Source: Carthagonibacter metallireducens (GTDB taxonomy: Bacteria > Gemmatimonadota > Gemmatimonadetes > Palauibacterales > Palauibacteraceae). Taken from it: a DNA stretch of 64,000 nt. Made by a program: the position numbers and the translations under genes. Of the stretch, positions 1 through 8,119 are shown one piece after another. Under the pieces are notes generated by a model. That model saw only the letters and a list, made by a program, of their open reading frames with translations, made no database searches and was not told where the DNA came from. The DNA is taken from assembly GCA_023554445.1 (NCBI GenBank), contig JAMJQQ010000081.1:15592-79591 (forward strand), in the 5' to 3' direction. Numbering within the stretch: the first letter of the stretch is position 1; every line of letters begins with the position of its first letter.

Positions 1-25
1 AATTGCGGTTGCTCCGGCTCGGCCA

Positions 26-109
26 GCGAAAGTGGCGGAACTGGCAGACGCGCCAGCCTTAGGAGCTGGTGGCCGAAAGGCCGTGGGGGTTCGAGTCCCC
101 CCTTTCGCA
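26..109 (+). tRNA. tRNA-Leu (anticodon UAG)
   Basis: An 84-nt class II tRNA with a 7-bp acceptor stem (GCGAAAG at 26-32 pairing with CTTTCGC at 102-108) and discriminator A109. The anticodon loop CTTAGGA carries TAG, so it reads CUN leucine codons. The long variable arm (GGTGGCCGAAAGGCC region, about 68-82) is typical of leucine tRNAs, and the T arm contains GGTTCGAGTCC. The 3' CCA is not encoded (the next bases are TCA). It lies about 35 nt upstream of trigger factor on the same strand. Confidence 0.96.
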
Positions 110-143
110 TCACATCCAGATCCTCAGAAGTGAGATTCGGTTG

Positions 144-1439
144 ATGGCAGACGATACGATAGAGACGAACGATACCATGGACACCGGGATCGACGTCGCC
201 GTGGAGGTCGGGGACGGCTGGTCGCGCAGACTGACGATCACGGTGGCACCGGAACGAGTCGCGCGGGCGCGGGCGAAGGAGCGCAAACGACTCTCGAAAT
301 CGATTCGCCTGAAAGGTTTTCGCAAGGGACGCGTTCCGGGCGATGTCGTAGAGCAACGTTTCGGCACGGAACTCGATCAGATCGTTCAGGAACGTCTGAT
401 CGAGGATGCCTATCGGGAAGCCATCGATTCAACCGAACTTCAGCCCGCCGGGGCGGCGAGCGTTTCCAACGTGCAGTACGCGCCCGGCGAACGGCTGACC
501 TTCCAGGCGGAGGTCGAGATCATGCCGACGCTCGAACTGTCGCGAATCGGGGGCTTCCGGCTCAAGCGGGAGACCGCGCCCGTGACCGACGAGGAAGTCC
601 GGCAGATCCTGGACCGTGTTCTCTCGGACTTCGCCGACTGGCGGGAGGTCGAGCGCAAAGCGGCGCAGGGGGACCTCGTAGCGGTGCGTGTGGCGCCGCT
701 GGCTGAGGGAGAGGATCAGCCCGCCGAGGAGGCGAAGCCGTATCGGTTCGTGCTGGGATCGGGGCAGGCGTTACCGGATGTCGAGAAGGCGATCACCACG
801 CTCGGATCCGGCGAATCGGGAGCGTTCCTGGTCGAATTTCCCGGCGAAGGCGAGGACGCGGCGCCGGAGGCCCGCAGGCTGTTCGTAGCCGTCGATGCCG
901 TCGAAGAACAGGTGTTGCCCGAACTCGACGATGATCTCGTCAAGCGCGCGACGGGCGGCGCTCAGGAAACGGCTGAGGATCTCGAGCAGGTCATCCGCGC
1001 CGACCTCGCCCGCCACCACGCGGAAGAGGCGGAAGGCAAGCTCCGCGGGGCGATTCTCGAAGCACTGATCGACGCGAACTCCTTCACTCTCCCCGGGTCT
1101 CTCATCGATCGCTACCTGGATGGAATGCTTCGTGCGCCCGAGGGAGCGGACCCGGCCGAGCTCCGGCAGGCGCGTGAGTCTCTCGCGCCCCATGCCGAGC
1201 GCCAGATCAAGGAGGAGATGATTCTCGATCGGCTGATCGAGCGCGAAGGTCTGCGGGCGGGCGATGAGGAGGTGGATGCACGCATCGAGGAGCTGGCGGA
1301 GCGGAGCAGTTCCACGGCGTCGGCGGTGCGCAGACAACTCATCAAGGAAGGCCAGCTCGAGTCGTTGAAGCGAAGCATCGAGGTGGACAGGGCCTTCGAG
1401 TACCTGAAGTCGCAATCGGAGATCGAGGACGCAAGTTGA
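144..1439 (+). CDS. tig: Trigger factor, ribosome-associated chaperone and peptidyl-prolyl isomerase
   Basis: 431 aa. Binds the ribosome exit tunnel and shields nascent chains. The N-terminal ribosome-binding domain carries the signature loop GFRKGRVP at residues 58-65. A divergent FKBP-type PPIase domain follows (about 165-260), then the helical C-terminal substrate-binding arms. The ATG at 144 was chosen because an upstream in-frame start would run through the tRNA. Met12 (177) is an alternative, since the N-terminus is about 15 residues longer than in E. coli. It is followed by clpP and clpX, the classic tig-clpP-clpX order. Confidence 0.95.
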   Translation: MADDTIETNDTMDTGIDVAVEVGDGWSRRLTITVAPERVARARAKERKRLSKSIRLKGFRKGRVPGDVVEQRFGTELDQIVQERLIEDAYREAIDSTELQPAGAASVSNVQYAPGERLTFQAEVEIMPTLELSRIGGFRLKRETAPVTDEEVRQILDRVLSDFADWREVERKAAQGDLVAVRVAPLAEGEDQPAEEAKPYRFVLGSGQALPDVEKAITTLGSGESGAFLVEFPGEGEDAAPEARRLFVAVDAVEEQVLPELDDDLVKRATGGAQETAEDLEQVIRADLARHHAEEAEGKLRGAILEALIDANSFTLPGSLIDRYLDGMLRAPEGADPAELRQARESLAPHAERQIKEEMILDRLIEREGLRAGDEEVDARIEELAERSSSTASAVRRQLIKEGQLESLKRSIEVDRAFEYLKSQSEIEDAS

Positions 1440-1521
1440 TCGGACGGGAAACCCGTTGCCGTATCCGGGTAGCATCTCGGGTCGGAAACCGTCCGTATCC
1501 AGTCTGCAGAGAACGGAAGCC

Positions 1522-2193
1522 ATGACGATTTATGCCCCGTACGTGATCGAGCGGTCCAGCCGCGGCGAGAGGAGTTACGACATCTTCTCTCGCCTCCTCA
1601 TGGACCGGATTGTGTTCCTCGGAACGCCCATAAACGACGATGTGGCGAACGTCGTGATCGCCCAGCTCCTCTTTCTCCAGGCGGAGAACCCGGAACGCGA
1701 CATCAACATCTACATCAACAGTCCCGGGGGAAGCGTCTACGCCGGGCTGGCGATCTACGACACGATCCAGTACATGTCGGCGCCGGTGGCCACGATCTGC
1801 ATGGGAATGGCCGCCTCGATGGGCGCGTTTCTCCTGGCGGCCGGTACACCCGGCAAGCGCTCCGCCCTGCCCAACTCGCGCATCATGATTCACCAGCCGT
1901 CCGGAGGCTCGCAGGGCACCGCGGCCGACATCGAGATTCAGGCGCGCGAGGTCCTCCATGCGAGGGAGCGTCTCAACGCGCTCCTCGCGAAGCACACGGG
2001 GCAGTCGATCGACCAGATCGGCGAAGACGTGGACCGGGATCGCTACATGTCTCCGACCGAAGCCCGTGACTACGGGATCATCGATCGGATCATCGAGCAC
2101 GCCGACGGCGCCGACGGCGGCCCGGGTTCGGATGATGCCCCCGTCGAGCGAACGGGACCGGAAGCGGTCGCAGACTCCAAATCCGACGGCTGA
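1522..2193 (+). CDS. clpP: ATP-dependent Clp protease proteolytic subunit
   Basis: 223 aa from the ATG at 1522, which gives the usual mature-like N-terminus (TIYAPYVIE) and is preceded by an AACGGAAG Shine-Dalgarno-like stretch. Serine peptidase that forms the two-ring chamber fed by ClpX. The catalytic triad is visible as Ser99 (GMAASMG), His124 (MIHQP) and Asp173 (DRDRY). The sequence RGERSYDIFSRLL near the N-terminus is typical for binding the unfoldase. A start at 1456 would add 22 residues with no family counterpart. The C-terminal 20 residues (after about 203) are a low-complexity Gly/Asp tail. It precedes clpX by 25 nt. Confidence 0.96.
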   Translation: MTIYAPYVIERSSRGERSYDIFSRLLMDRIVFLGTPINDDVANVVIAQLLFLQAENPERDINIYINSPGGSVYAGLAIYDTIQYMSAPVATICMGMAASMGAFLLAAGTPGKRSALPNSRIMIHQPSGGSQGTAADIEIQAREVLHARERLNALLAKHTGQSIDQIGEDVDRDRYMSPTEARDYGIIDRIIEHADGADGGPGSDDAPVERTGPEAVADSKSDG

Positions 2194-2218
2194 CCGGGGA
2201 AACCGAGAGGAAACGCGC

Positions 2219-3457
2219 ATGCCAGGCGACAAGCACCTTCGTTGCTCCTTCTGCGGAAAGTCCAAGGACAGCGTCAAGAAGTTCATCTCGGGGCCGAACG
2301 TCTATATCTGCAACGAGTGCATCTCGCTCTGCAACGAGATCCTCGCCGAGGAAGAGGATCGCGAGGCGGCGGCACAGATCGCCGAAGTCCTCAGCCCGAT
2401 GGAGATCAAGGAGATTCTCGACGAGTATGTGATCGGACAGGAACAGGCGAAGAAGAGCCTGGCGGTGGCGGTCTACAATCACTATAAGCGGATCAACCAC
2501 CGCAACCTGATCGACGATGTCGAGATCGAGAAGTCGAACATCATGCTTCTCGGACCGACGGGTGTCGGTAAGACCCTGCTCGCTCAGACTCTCGCCCGGA
2601 TGCTACAGGTTCCGTTCACGATCGCAGACGCCACGACGCTCACCGAGGCCGGTTACGTGGGCGAAGACGTGGAGAACATCCTCGTTCGCCTGCTTCAGGC
2701 GGGCGACTACAACATCGCCGAATGCGAGCGAGGCATCGTCTACGTGGATGAGATCGACAAGGTCGCCCGGAAGAGCGAGAACCCGTCGATCACGCGCGAC
2801 GTGTCCGGTGAAGGGGTGCAGCAGGCGCTCCTGAAGATCCTGGAAGGGACTGTGGCCTCGGTGCCGCCTCAGGGCGGCCGGAAGCACCCTCAACAGGAGT
2901 ACATCCAGATCGACACGCGCAACATCCTGTTCATCTGCGGAGGCGCGTTCGACGGTCTGGAGGAGATCATCGAGAGTCGGCTGGGCAAGCGCCAGATCGG
3001 ATTCGGAGACGAAGAGGCGGCTGCGCTGGATCCGGAGGCGAGTCCGCTGGACAGCGTCGAGCCTGAAGATCTTCTGAGATTCGGCCTGATCCCGGAGCTC
3101 GTCGGACGCCTCCCCGTAACGGTCACGCTGCACGACCTCGACGAAGACGCGATGCTGGACATACTCCAGCGGCCGAAGAATGCACTGGTCAAACAGTATC
3201 AGAAGATGTTCGAGCTCGAGGGCGTGGGTCTGACATTCGACCCGAAGGCGCTTGCCGCGATCGCCCGGCGGACGATCGAGCGCGGAACCGGTGCTCGCGG
3301 ACTGCGGGCGGTCCTCGAGGAAGTAATGCTGGACATCATGTTCCAGCTTCCCTCTCGCGACGATGTGCGGGAGGTGGTCATCACCCGGGAGACGATCGAA
3401 GAGGGCTCGGAACCGCTGCTGATTCTCGAGCCGGAAGCCCAGCGCCGGGAGGCGTGA
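2219..3457 (+). CDS. clpX: ATP-dependent Clp protease ATP-binding subunit ClpX
   Basis: 412 aa, the normal family length. AAA+ unfoldase that threads substrates into ClpP. The N-terminal zinc-binding domain has Cys9, Cys12, Cys31 and Cys34. Walker A is GPTGVGKT at residues 112-119, and the Walker B region reads VYVDEIDK. The ClpP-docking IGF loop is present (RQIGFGDE). The start ATG follows GAGAGGAAACGC, a good ribosome-binding site. An ATG farther upstream in the same frame overlaps clpP and was rejected. Confidence 0.97.
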   Translation: MPGDKHLRCSFCGKSKDSVKKFISGPNVYICNECISLCNEILAEEEDREAAAQIAEVLSPMEIKEILDEYVIGQEQAKKSLAVAVYNHYKRINHRNLIDDVEIEKSNIMLLGPTGVGKTLLAQTLARMLQVPFTIADATTLTEAGYVGEDVENILVRLLQAGDYNIAECERGIVYVDEIDKVARKSENPSITRDVSGEGVQQALLKILEGTVASVPPQGGRKHPQQEYIQIDTRNILFICGGAFDGLEEIIESRLGKRQIGFGDEEAAALDPEASPLDSVEPEDLLRFGLIPELVGRLPVTVTLHDLDEDAMLDILQRPKNALVKQYQKMFELEGVGLTFDPKALAAIARRTIERGTGARGLRAVLEEVMLDIMFQLPSRDDVREVVITRETIEEGSEPLLILEPEAQRREA

Positions 3458-3464
3458 GTACCGG

Positions 3465-4097
3465 GTGGCTCGAGAGCCGAGAGCCGTGAGCCCCGGGAGG
3501 ATCGGCGAAGTCGAATTCGCCGGAGCGATCGGCCGCCCGGGACAGGCGCCCCCCGCGGATCTGCACCAGGTGGCGATCGCGGGACGGTCCAACGTCGGTA
3601 AGTCCAGCCTCCTGAACGCCGTTGTCGGTCGGAAGCGGATCGCGCGCGTATCGGGTACGCCGGGCAAGACTCGCGAAATCAACTTCTACGCGATCGATGA
3701 CCGGTTCTTCCTGGTCGATCTTCCAGGATACGGTTTCGCCCGTGCTCCCGACTCGGTTCGAGAGGCCTGGAAGAGACTGATCGAGAACTACCTTTCCGAC
3801 AACGAATGGCTGCATGGCCTGGTTCTGTTGCTGGACGCACGGCGTGGAGTGCAGTCAGCCGATCGTCAGCTTCTCGACTATCTGGGAGAAAAGGAGATTC
3901 CGGTGCTCATCGTCCTGACGAAGATCGACAAGCTGAACCGGTCGGGACAGGCCCGCGCGATTGGCGACGTCCGCGACGATCTGGACCTGCCGGCGGATCA
4001 GGTCCTGGCGACGTCGGCCCGGACGGGACAGGGGATAGATACGCTCAGGGAGAGTCTCCTCGCTTTGTTCGAATCGGAACCCGAAGGAGAGTTGTGA
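3465..4097 (+). CDS. engB: Ribosome-biogenesis GTPase EngB/YihA
   Basis: 210 aa. TRAFAC-class GTPase needed for large-subunit assembly. The G motifs are in order: G1 GRSNVGKS at residues 40-47, G2 around GTPGKT, G3 DLPGYG, G4 TKID and G5 TSAR. The start is a GTG at 3465, 7 nt after the clpX stop, with GGAGG inside the clpX end. A second in-frame GTG at 3486 is possible. The stop overlaps the next gene (TGATG), so the two are probably translationally coupled. Confidence 0.93.
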   Translation: MAREPRAVSPGRIGEVEFAGAIGRPGQAPPADLHQVAIAGRSNVGKSSLLNAVVGRKRIARVSGTPGKTREINFYAIDDRFFLVDLPGYGFARAPDSVREAWKRLIENYLSDNEWLHGLVLLLDARRGVQSADRQLLDYLGEKEIPVLIVLTKIDKLNRSGQARAIGDVRDDLDLPADQVLATSARTGQGIDTLRESLLALFESEPEGEL

Positions 4098-4789
4098 TGC
4101 GTGTGTCCGAGTGCAGAACGGGATCAGGGCGACGGATTCTGGCCGCCGGTTCCGTGATCGTCGCGACGGTGGCCTGTGGCGGGACGGTCTCGCCGCAGTT
4201 TCCGGCAGGCCCCCGGCCCGCCGTGGCCCAGGACGGCTGGTCGCCGGAACTTGAGCAGACGAGCAGCCGCCCGTTGCCTCCGGCCGGCTTCGGGACGCTC
4301 TCCCAGGACCAGATCACGATAGGGATTACGGCAGGCAGCCTGCTGATCAAGCTGGTTCCGCTCGATGAGTGGGTGATCCGCCTTACCGCCCCGGACACCT
4401 ACCAGCGGCTCAACAGCTACAAGGTCAGTCGCGGGGAGGAGATCCTCAAGCGGGCTCGTCGCTCGGGAGAGCGTGGCTGGCCGAGGGTGTTCCTGGTGAG
4501 CTTCTTCACCCGCAATTACGAAGAGTCGTACGAGCCGAACGATCTCCAGATTCGAAACCAGAGCTTCATATATCGTCCGCTGAACATCATCCCGATCACG
4601 CCGGAGTTCAATCGGGTGAGGCTGCGCCAGCAGGAGACCCAGATGGCGCTCTACCTGTTCACCGAGGACATCGACCTGGACCTGCCGCTCGTCGCTCTAT
4701 ATGAGGACAGCGAAGGGCCCCAGTGGGTGGGTATCCGTTCCACGCTGGATCGGGAGCTCGCGACGGTTCTTTCACGCGCCGCGCCGTAG
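4097..4789 (+). CDS. Putative lipoprotein of unknown function
   Basis: 230 aa. The N-terminus looks like a lipoprotein signal: basic MRVSECRTGSGRR, a hydrophobic stretch, then VATVAC-GG with Cys as the likely lipidated residue. The remainder is a soluble domain with no motif I recognise. It includes conserved-looking strings such as WPRVFLVSFFTRN and QSFIYRPLNIIPITPEFNRVRLRQQ. The ATG overlaps the engB stop by one base. Function unknown; probably an envelope protein. Confidence 0.75.
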   Translation: MRVSECRTGSGRRILAAGSVIVATVACGGTVSPQFPAGPRPAVAQDGWSPELEQTSSRPLPPAGFGTLSQDQITIGITAGSLLIKLVPLDEWVIRLTAPDTYQRLNSYKVSRGEEILKRARRSGERGWPRVFLVSFFTRNYEESYEPNDLQIRNQSFIYRPLNIIPITPEFNRVRLRQQETQMALYLFTEDIDLDLPLVALYEDSEGPQWVGIRSTLDRELATVLSRAAP

Positions 4790-4813
4790 GGGAGACCGGA
4801 CGGGCGAACGGGT

Positions 4814-6439
4814 TCAGGCCTCCAGGCCGTACTCCTTGAGTTTTCGGTACAGGGTCCGCTCGCCGATACCGAGTCGCTCGGCTGCCTTGCGCCGGTTGCC
4901 GTCCGATTCCCGCAGCGCCAGCGAGATCGCCTCGCGCTCGATGTCCGCCATCGTCATCTCCGGCCCGATGGCAATGGCCGGCCCGGGCATCTCGTCGCGA
5001 CCCGGCCAGGACGGTTCCGGGTCACCACCGGCCTCGAGACTCCTGCCCCGAATCTCTATCGATCGGGGCTCGTTCCCGATCGCCGCTGGACCTTCCTCTA
5101 CCTCACCCGGATAGCGTCTGCGGAATCTCTCGAATTCCGACCTGAGATCTTCCAGGTCGATTTTCATTTCGACGAGGGTTCGAAACAGGAATTCCATCTG
5201 CGGGAGCTGCAGACCGGTCCCTGTCTCGGCGGGGTCGGTACCGGCCAGGGTCGGCAGTACCTCCGCCCCGGAACCCGGCAGGAGCTGCCGGCCACTCGAG
5301 AACCGAATGTCAGGCGGAATGTCCGAGGCGCCGATCACCGAGCCCGGTGCCAGGACCACCATGGATTCGACGAGGTTCCGCAGTTCACGGACATTTCCGG
5401 GCCACGAGTAGTCCAGCAGGATCTGCATCGCTTCCCGCGAGAGGCCCTTGAACTCCCGATCATGGAGCTGGCTGAATTCCTCGATGAATCGTCGCACGAG
5501 GATCGGGATGTCCGAGGTCCGATCGCGCAGCGGTGGCAGGTCGAGGTGGAGCACGTTGAGTCGGTAGTACAGGTCGCGTCGGAACGTCCCCTGCTCGACC
5601 GCCTGGCGCAGGTCCCGGTTCGTCGCGGCGATGATCCGGACATCGACCGAGATCTCCGAGTCCCCGCCGACCCGCATGAACTTCTGTGTTTCCAGCACCC
5701 GCAGAAGACGCGTCTGCAGCGGAAGGGGCATTTCTCCGATCTCGTCGAGAAACAACGTGCCATGATCGGCGAGCTCGAACATCCCGCGCCGCCGCGACGT
5801 CGCGCCCGTGAAGGCACCCTTCTCGTGTCCGAAAAGCTCGGACTCGAGCAGGGTCTCGGGAATCGCGGCACAATTCAACGTGATGAAAGGCTTCCCTCGT
5901 CGGGGCGAGAGTCGGTGGATCGCCCGCGCCGCAAGCTCTTTGCCGGTCCCGCTCTCTCCCGTAATCAGCACCGTGGAATTCACCGGGGCCAGCATGTGAA
6001 TTCGCTCGAGCAGCTCCCGTACGCCATGTGTGTGGCCGACGATTCCCGTCTCGAGCTGCAGCTCGTAGCGCTCGATCTGCTGGGTCAGCGCGACTTTCAC
6101 TTCTTCGGGGTCCGGGGGTGCCAGGATCAGCTCGTCGGGAAGCAGCCAGGTCTCGATCTCCGACAGGAGATCCCTGGGATTCTCGCCGTCCGGCATGTGG
6201 GCGACCATGATTACCGGGGGACGCGGGACATGCGAGGAGACGATCCGCAGCATCTCCGTGGTCCCGGGAGCCTGTGGATCTCCGGTCAGCACGAGGGCTA
6301 ACGTCTCATCTCCGGCAAGCATTCGATCCAGCCGATCGAGCGTCGGAACCATCTCGGTCGTATGCCCGTCCGCTTCCGCCGCGGAACGTACCGCGAGGGC
6401 AGACTCGATGTCGCGATCGTCGATCAGGACGCCGGCCAT
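4814..6439 (-). CDS. Sigma-54-dependent transcriptional activator (NtrC family) with degenerate receiver
   Basis: 541 aa. The N-terminal 115 residues resemble a receiver fold, but around the phosphoryl-acceptor site the sequence reads LVLTGD (residues 49-54) with no Asp where expected, so phosphorylation is doubtful. The central AAA+ domain is complete: Walker A GESGTGKE at 161-168, the sigma-54 contact loop GAFTGA at 208-213, Walker B TLFLDEIGE at about 228-236, and an arginine-rich second half. A long linker (about 385-490), variable and Pro/Gly rich, leads to a Fis-type helix-turn-helix (GNRRKAAERLGIGERTLYRKLKEYGL). It converges on the lipoprotein gene. The target is unknown. Its gene lies 7 bases past the MogA/MoaB stop, so it may end that operon. 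Confidence 0.93.
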   Translation of the reverse strand: MAGVLIDDRDIESALAVRSAAEADGHTTEMVPTLDRLDRMLAGDETLALVLTGDPQAPGTTEMLRIVSSHVPRPPVIMVAHMPDGENPRDLLSEIETWLLPDELILAPPDPEEVKVALTQQIERYELQLETGIVGHTHGVRELLERIHMLAPVNSTVLITGESGTGKELAARAIHRLSPRRGKPFITLNCAAIPETLLESELFGHEKGAFTGATSRRRGMFELADHGTLFLDEIGEMPLPLQTRLLRVLETQKFMRVGGDSEISVDVRIIAATNRDLRQAVEQGTFRRDLYYRLNVLHLDLPPLRDRTSDIPILVRRFIEEFSQLHDREFKGLSREAMQILLDYSWPGNVRELRNLVESMVVLAPGSVIGASDIPPDIRFSSGRQLLPGSGAEVLPTLAGTDPAETGTGLQLPQMEFLFRTLVEMKIDLEDLRSEFERFRRRYPGEVEEGPAAIGNEPRSIEIRGRSLEAGGDPEPSWPGRDEMPGPAIAIGPEMTMADIEREAISLALRESDGNRRKAAERLGIGERTLYRKLKEYGLEA

Positions 6440-6445
6440 GTCACC

Positions 6446-6958
6446 TCAGTCGTGCCTCGTGTCCGTGCCGCGTAGCAGCTCGACCGCATGGCCGACGATC
6501 TCGCTCAGGAGTTCGAGTCCGTCGCCGACTCCGGATGGCGAGCCCGGGAGATTCACGATCAGGGTCCGGCCTCGCGTGCCTGCTACGCCTCGGCTCAGGA
6601 TCGCGTAAGGCGTCTTGTCCCGTCCGGCGCGTCGGAGTGCCTCGCTCACACCAGGCACCTCTCGCTGGATCACCGCCAGCGTGGCCTCGGGGGTCACGTC
6701 GCGTTCGGTCAGTCCCGTCCCTCCGGTCGTCAGCAGGAGATCGCAACGATCCTCGTCACACCAGGAGCAAAGAGTGGCCACGATGCGGACCTGATCGTCC
6801 GGAACGACTTCCCGGACGCTTACGTCCCATCCCTGGCCTCGAGCCGACGATTCGATCCGGTCACCGGAACCGTCCTCCCGGCCCGCGCTCACCCCATCGG
6901 ACACGGTCAGAATCCCAACCCGGATCTCTCGCGCCGGACGTTCCGCTTCCCGCCTCAC
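6446..6958 (-). CDS. Molybdenum cofactor biosynthesis protein, MogA/MoaB family
   Basis: 170 aa. Family members adenylylate molybdopterin or bind it. The binding signature LLLTTGGTGLTERDVTPEA is intact. A GTG start at 6958 is chosen because it lies just after the gcvT stop with GAGG at the proper distance; a start farther upstream would overlap gcvT by about 90 nt and add a non-family tail. MogA and MoaB cannot be told apart here. No other molybdopterin synthesis gene is in the window apart from the MoeZ-like fusion at 49533. Confidence 0.87.
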   Translation of the reverse strand: MRREAERPAREIRVGILTVSDGVSAGREDGSGDRIESSARGQGWDVSVREVVPDDQVRIVATLCSWCDEDRCDLLLTTGGTGLTERDVTPEATLAVIQREVPGVSEALRRAGRDKTPYAILSRGVAGTRGRTLIVNLPGSPSGVGDGLELLSEIVGHAVELLRGTDTRHD

Positions 6959-6965
6959 CAGTTCC

Positions 6966-8072
6966 TCATTTGCGAACCGACCCGTCCGGATAGAACGGCA
7001 TCCGTTCGACCGTCGCGGAAAGCTCCCGGCCCCGGATGCGGATCGCGATCTCATCTCCGAATCCGACCTCCGGTGGCAGGTATGCCGTTCCGATGCCTGC
7101 GTCCAGCGATGGACTCACCGTTCCGGACCGGACCGGACCGACGACCTCACCATCGAGAACGACCTCGTATCCGGGACGCGGAAACCCCCGCTCGGCCAGC
7201 CGGAAGCCGCGCAGGCGACGGGTCACGCCGGAGTCCTTCTGCCGCTGAAGCGCCTCGCGCCCGACGAATTCTCCCTTGTCGAGCTTTACCAGCCACGAAA
7301 GCCCTGCCTCGATCGGGCTGGTCTGGTCATCCAGGTCGTTTCCGTAGAGAGCGTAGCCCATCTCGAGCCGGAGGGAGTCTCGGGCGCCGAGACCGGCGGG
7401 GACGAGCCCCGCGGGAGCGCCGGCCGCGAGCAGCTCGCGCCACAACGCCGAGGTGCGATCCGAAGGCACGTACAGCTCGAATCCATCCTCACCCGTGTAC
7501 CCGGTCCTGCTGATCACTCCGGGTACCCCGCCCACGGTGCCGACCGCGAATTCGTAGAAGCCGATCGGGTCCAGCGGCTCGGACGAAAGCGGTGCGAGGA
7601 TTTCCTGCGCCCTCGGGCCCTGGAGGGCGATCAGTCCGATCTCGTCGCTCTCATCCTTCAGCTGGACGTCGAAACGGGAGGCCAATCCCTCCAGGTGAGC
7701 CCAGTCCTTGGCGAGGTTGGCGGCGTTGACGACCAACCGGAAACGCTGGTCTCCCAGCCTGTAGACGATCAGATCGTCCACAACGCCCCCGTTCTCGTGG
7801 CAGAAGACGCTGTACTGCGCCTGCCCTTCGGAAAGGCGGGCCGGATCGTTCGTGGTCGCGTACGAGACAAATGCGAGCGCGTCCGGGCCCGTCACCAGGA
7901 ACTCCCCCATGTGGGACACGTCGAACAGCCCCGCCGAGTCACGAACAGCCAGGTGTTCGGCGCGGATGCCCGACGGATACTGCACCGGCATCTCGTATCC
8001 GGCGAACGGAACGAGCTTGGCCCCGAGCGCGACGTGCTCGGAGTACAGGGGCGTCCTCTTGAGGTCACTCAT
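6966..8072 (-). CDS. gcvT: Aminomethyltransferase, glycine cleavage T protein
   Basis: 368 aa, normal length. Transfers the aminomethyl group from the lipoylated H protein to tetrahydrofolate. The N-terminus LKRTPLYSEHVALGAKLVPFAGYEMPVQY, the DVSHMGEF segment, GYTGEDGFELYV and the C-terminal barrel region with the conserved K/R-rich segments are typical of GcvT rather than YgfZ. The H and P proteins are not encoded nearby. It sits between hslU and the MogA-like gene, all on the minus strand. Confidence 0.95.
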   Translation of the reverse strand: MSDLKRTPLYSEHVALGAKLVPFAGYEMPVQYPSGIRAEHLAVRDSAGLFDVSHMGEFLVTGPDALAFVSYATTNDPARLSEGQAQYSVFCHENGGVVDDLIVYRLGDQRFRLVVNAANLAKDWAHLEGLASRFDVQLKDESDEIGLIALQGPRAQEILAPLSSEPLDPIGFYEFAVGTVGGVPGVISRTGYTGEDGFELYVPSDRTSALWRELLAAGAPAGLVPAGLGARDSLRLEMGYALYGNDLDDQTSPIEAGLSWLVKLDKGEFVGREALQRQKDSGVTRRLRGFRLAERGFPRPGYEVVLDGEVVGPVRSGTVSPSLDAGIGTAYLPPEVGFGDEIAIRIRGRELSATVERMPFYPDGSVRK

Positions 8073-8119
8073 CGTTGCGCTCTCTTCGTGTCTGGCTTCG
8101 CATCTGATTTCGAATCTGC

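Noticed and set aside
26..109. tRNA-Leu as a possible integration site.
   Set aside because: No repeat of the tRNA 3' end and no integrase or foreign genes follow; housekeeping genes continue directly.
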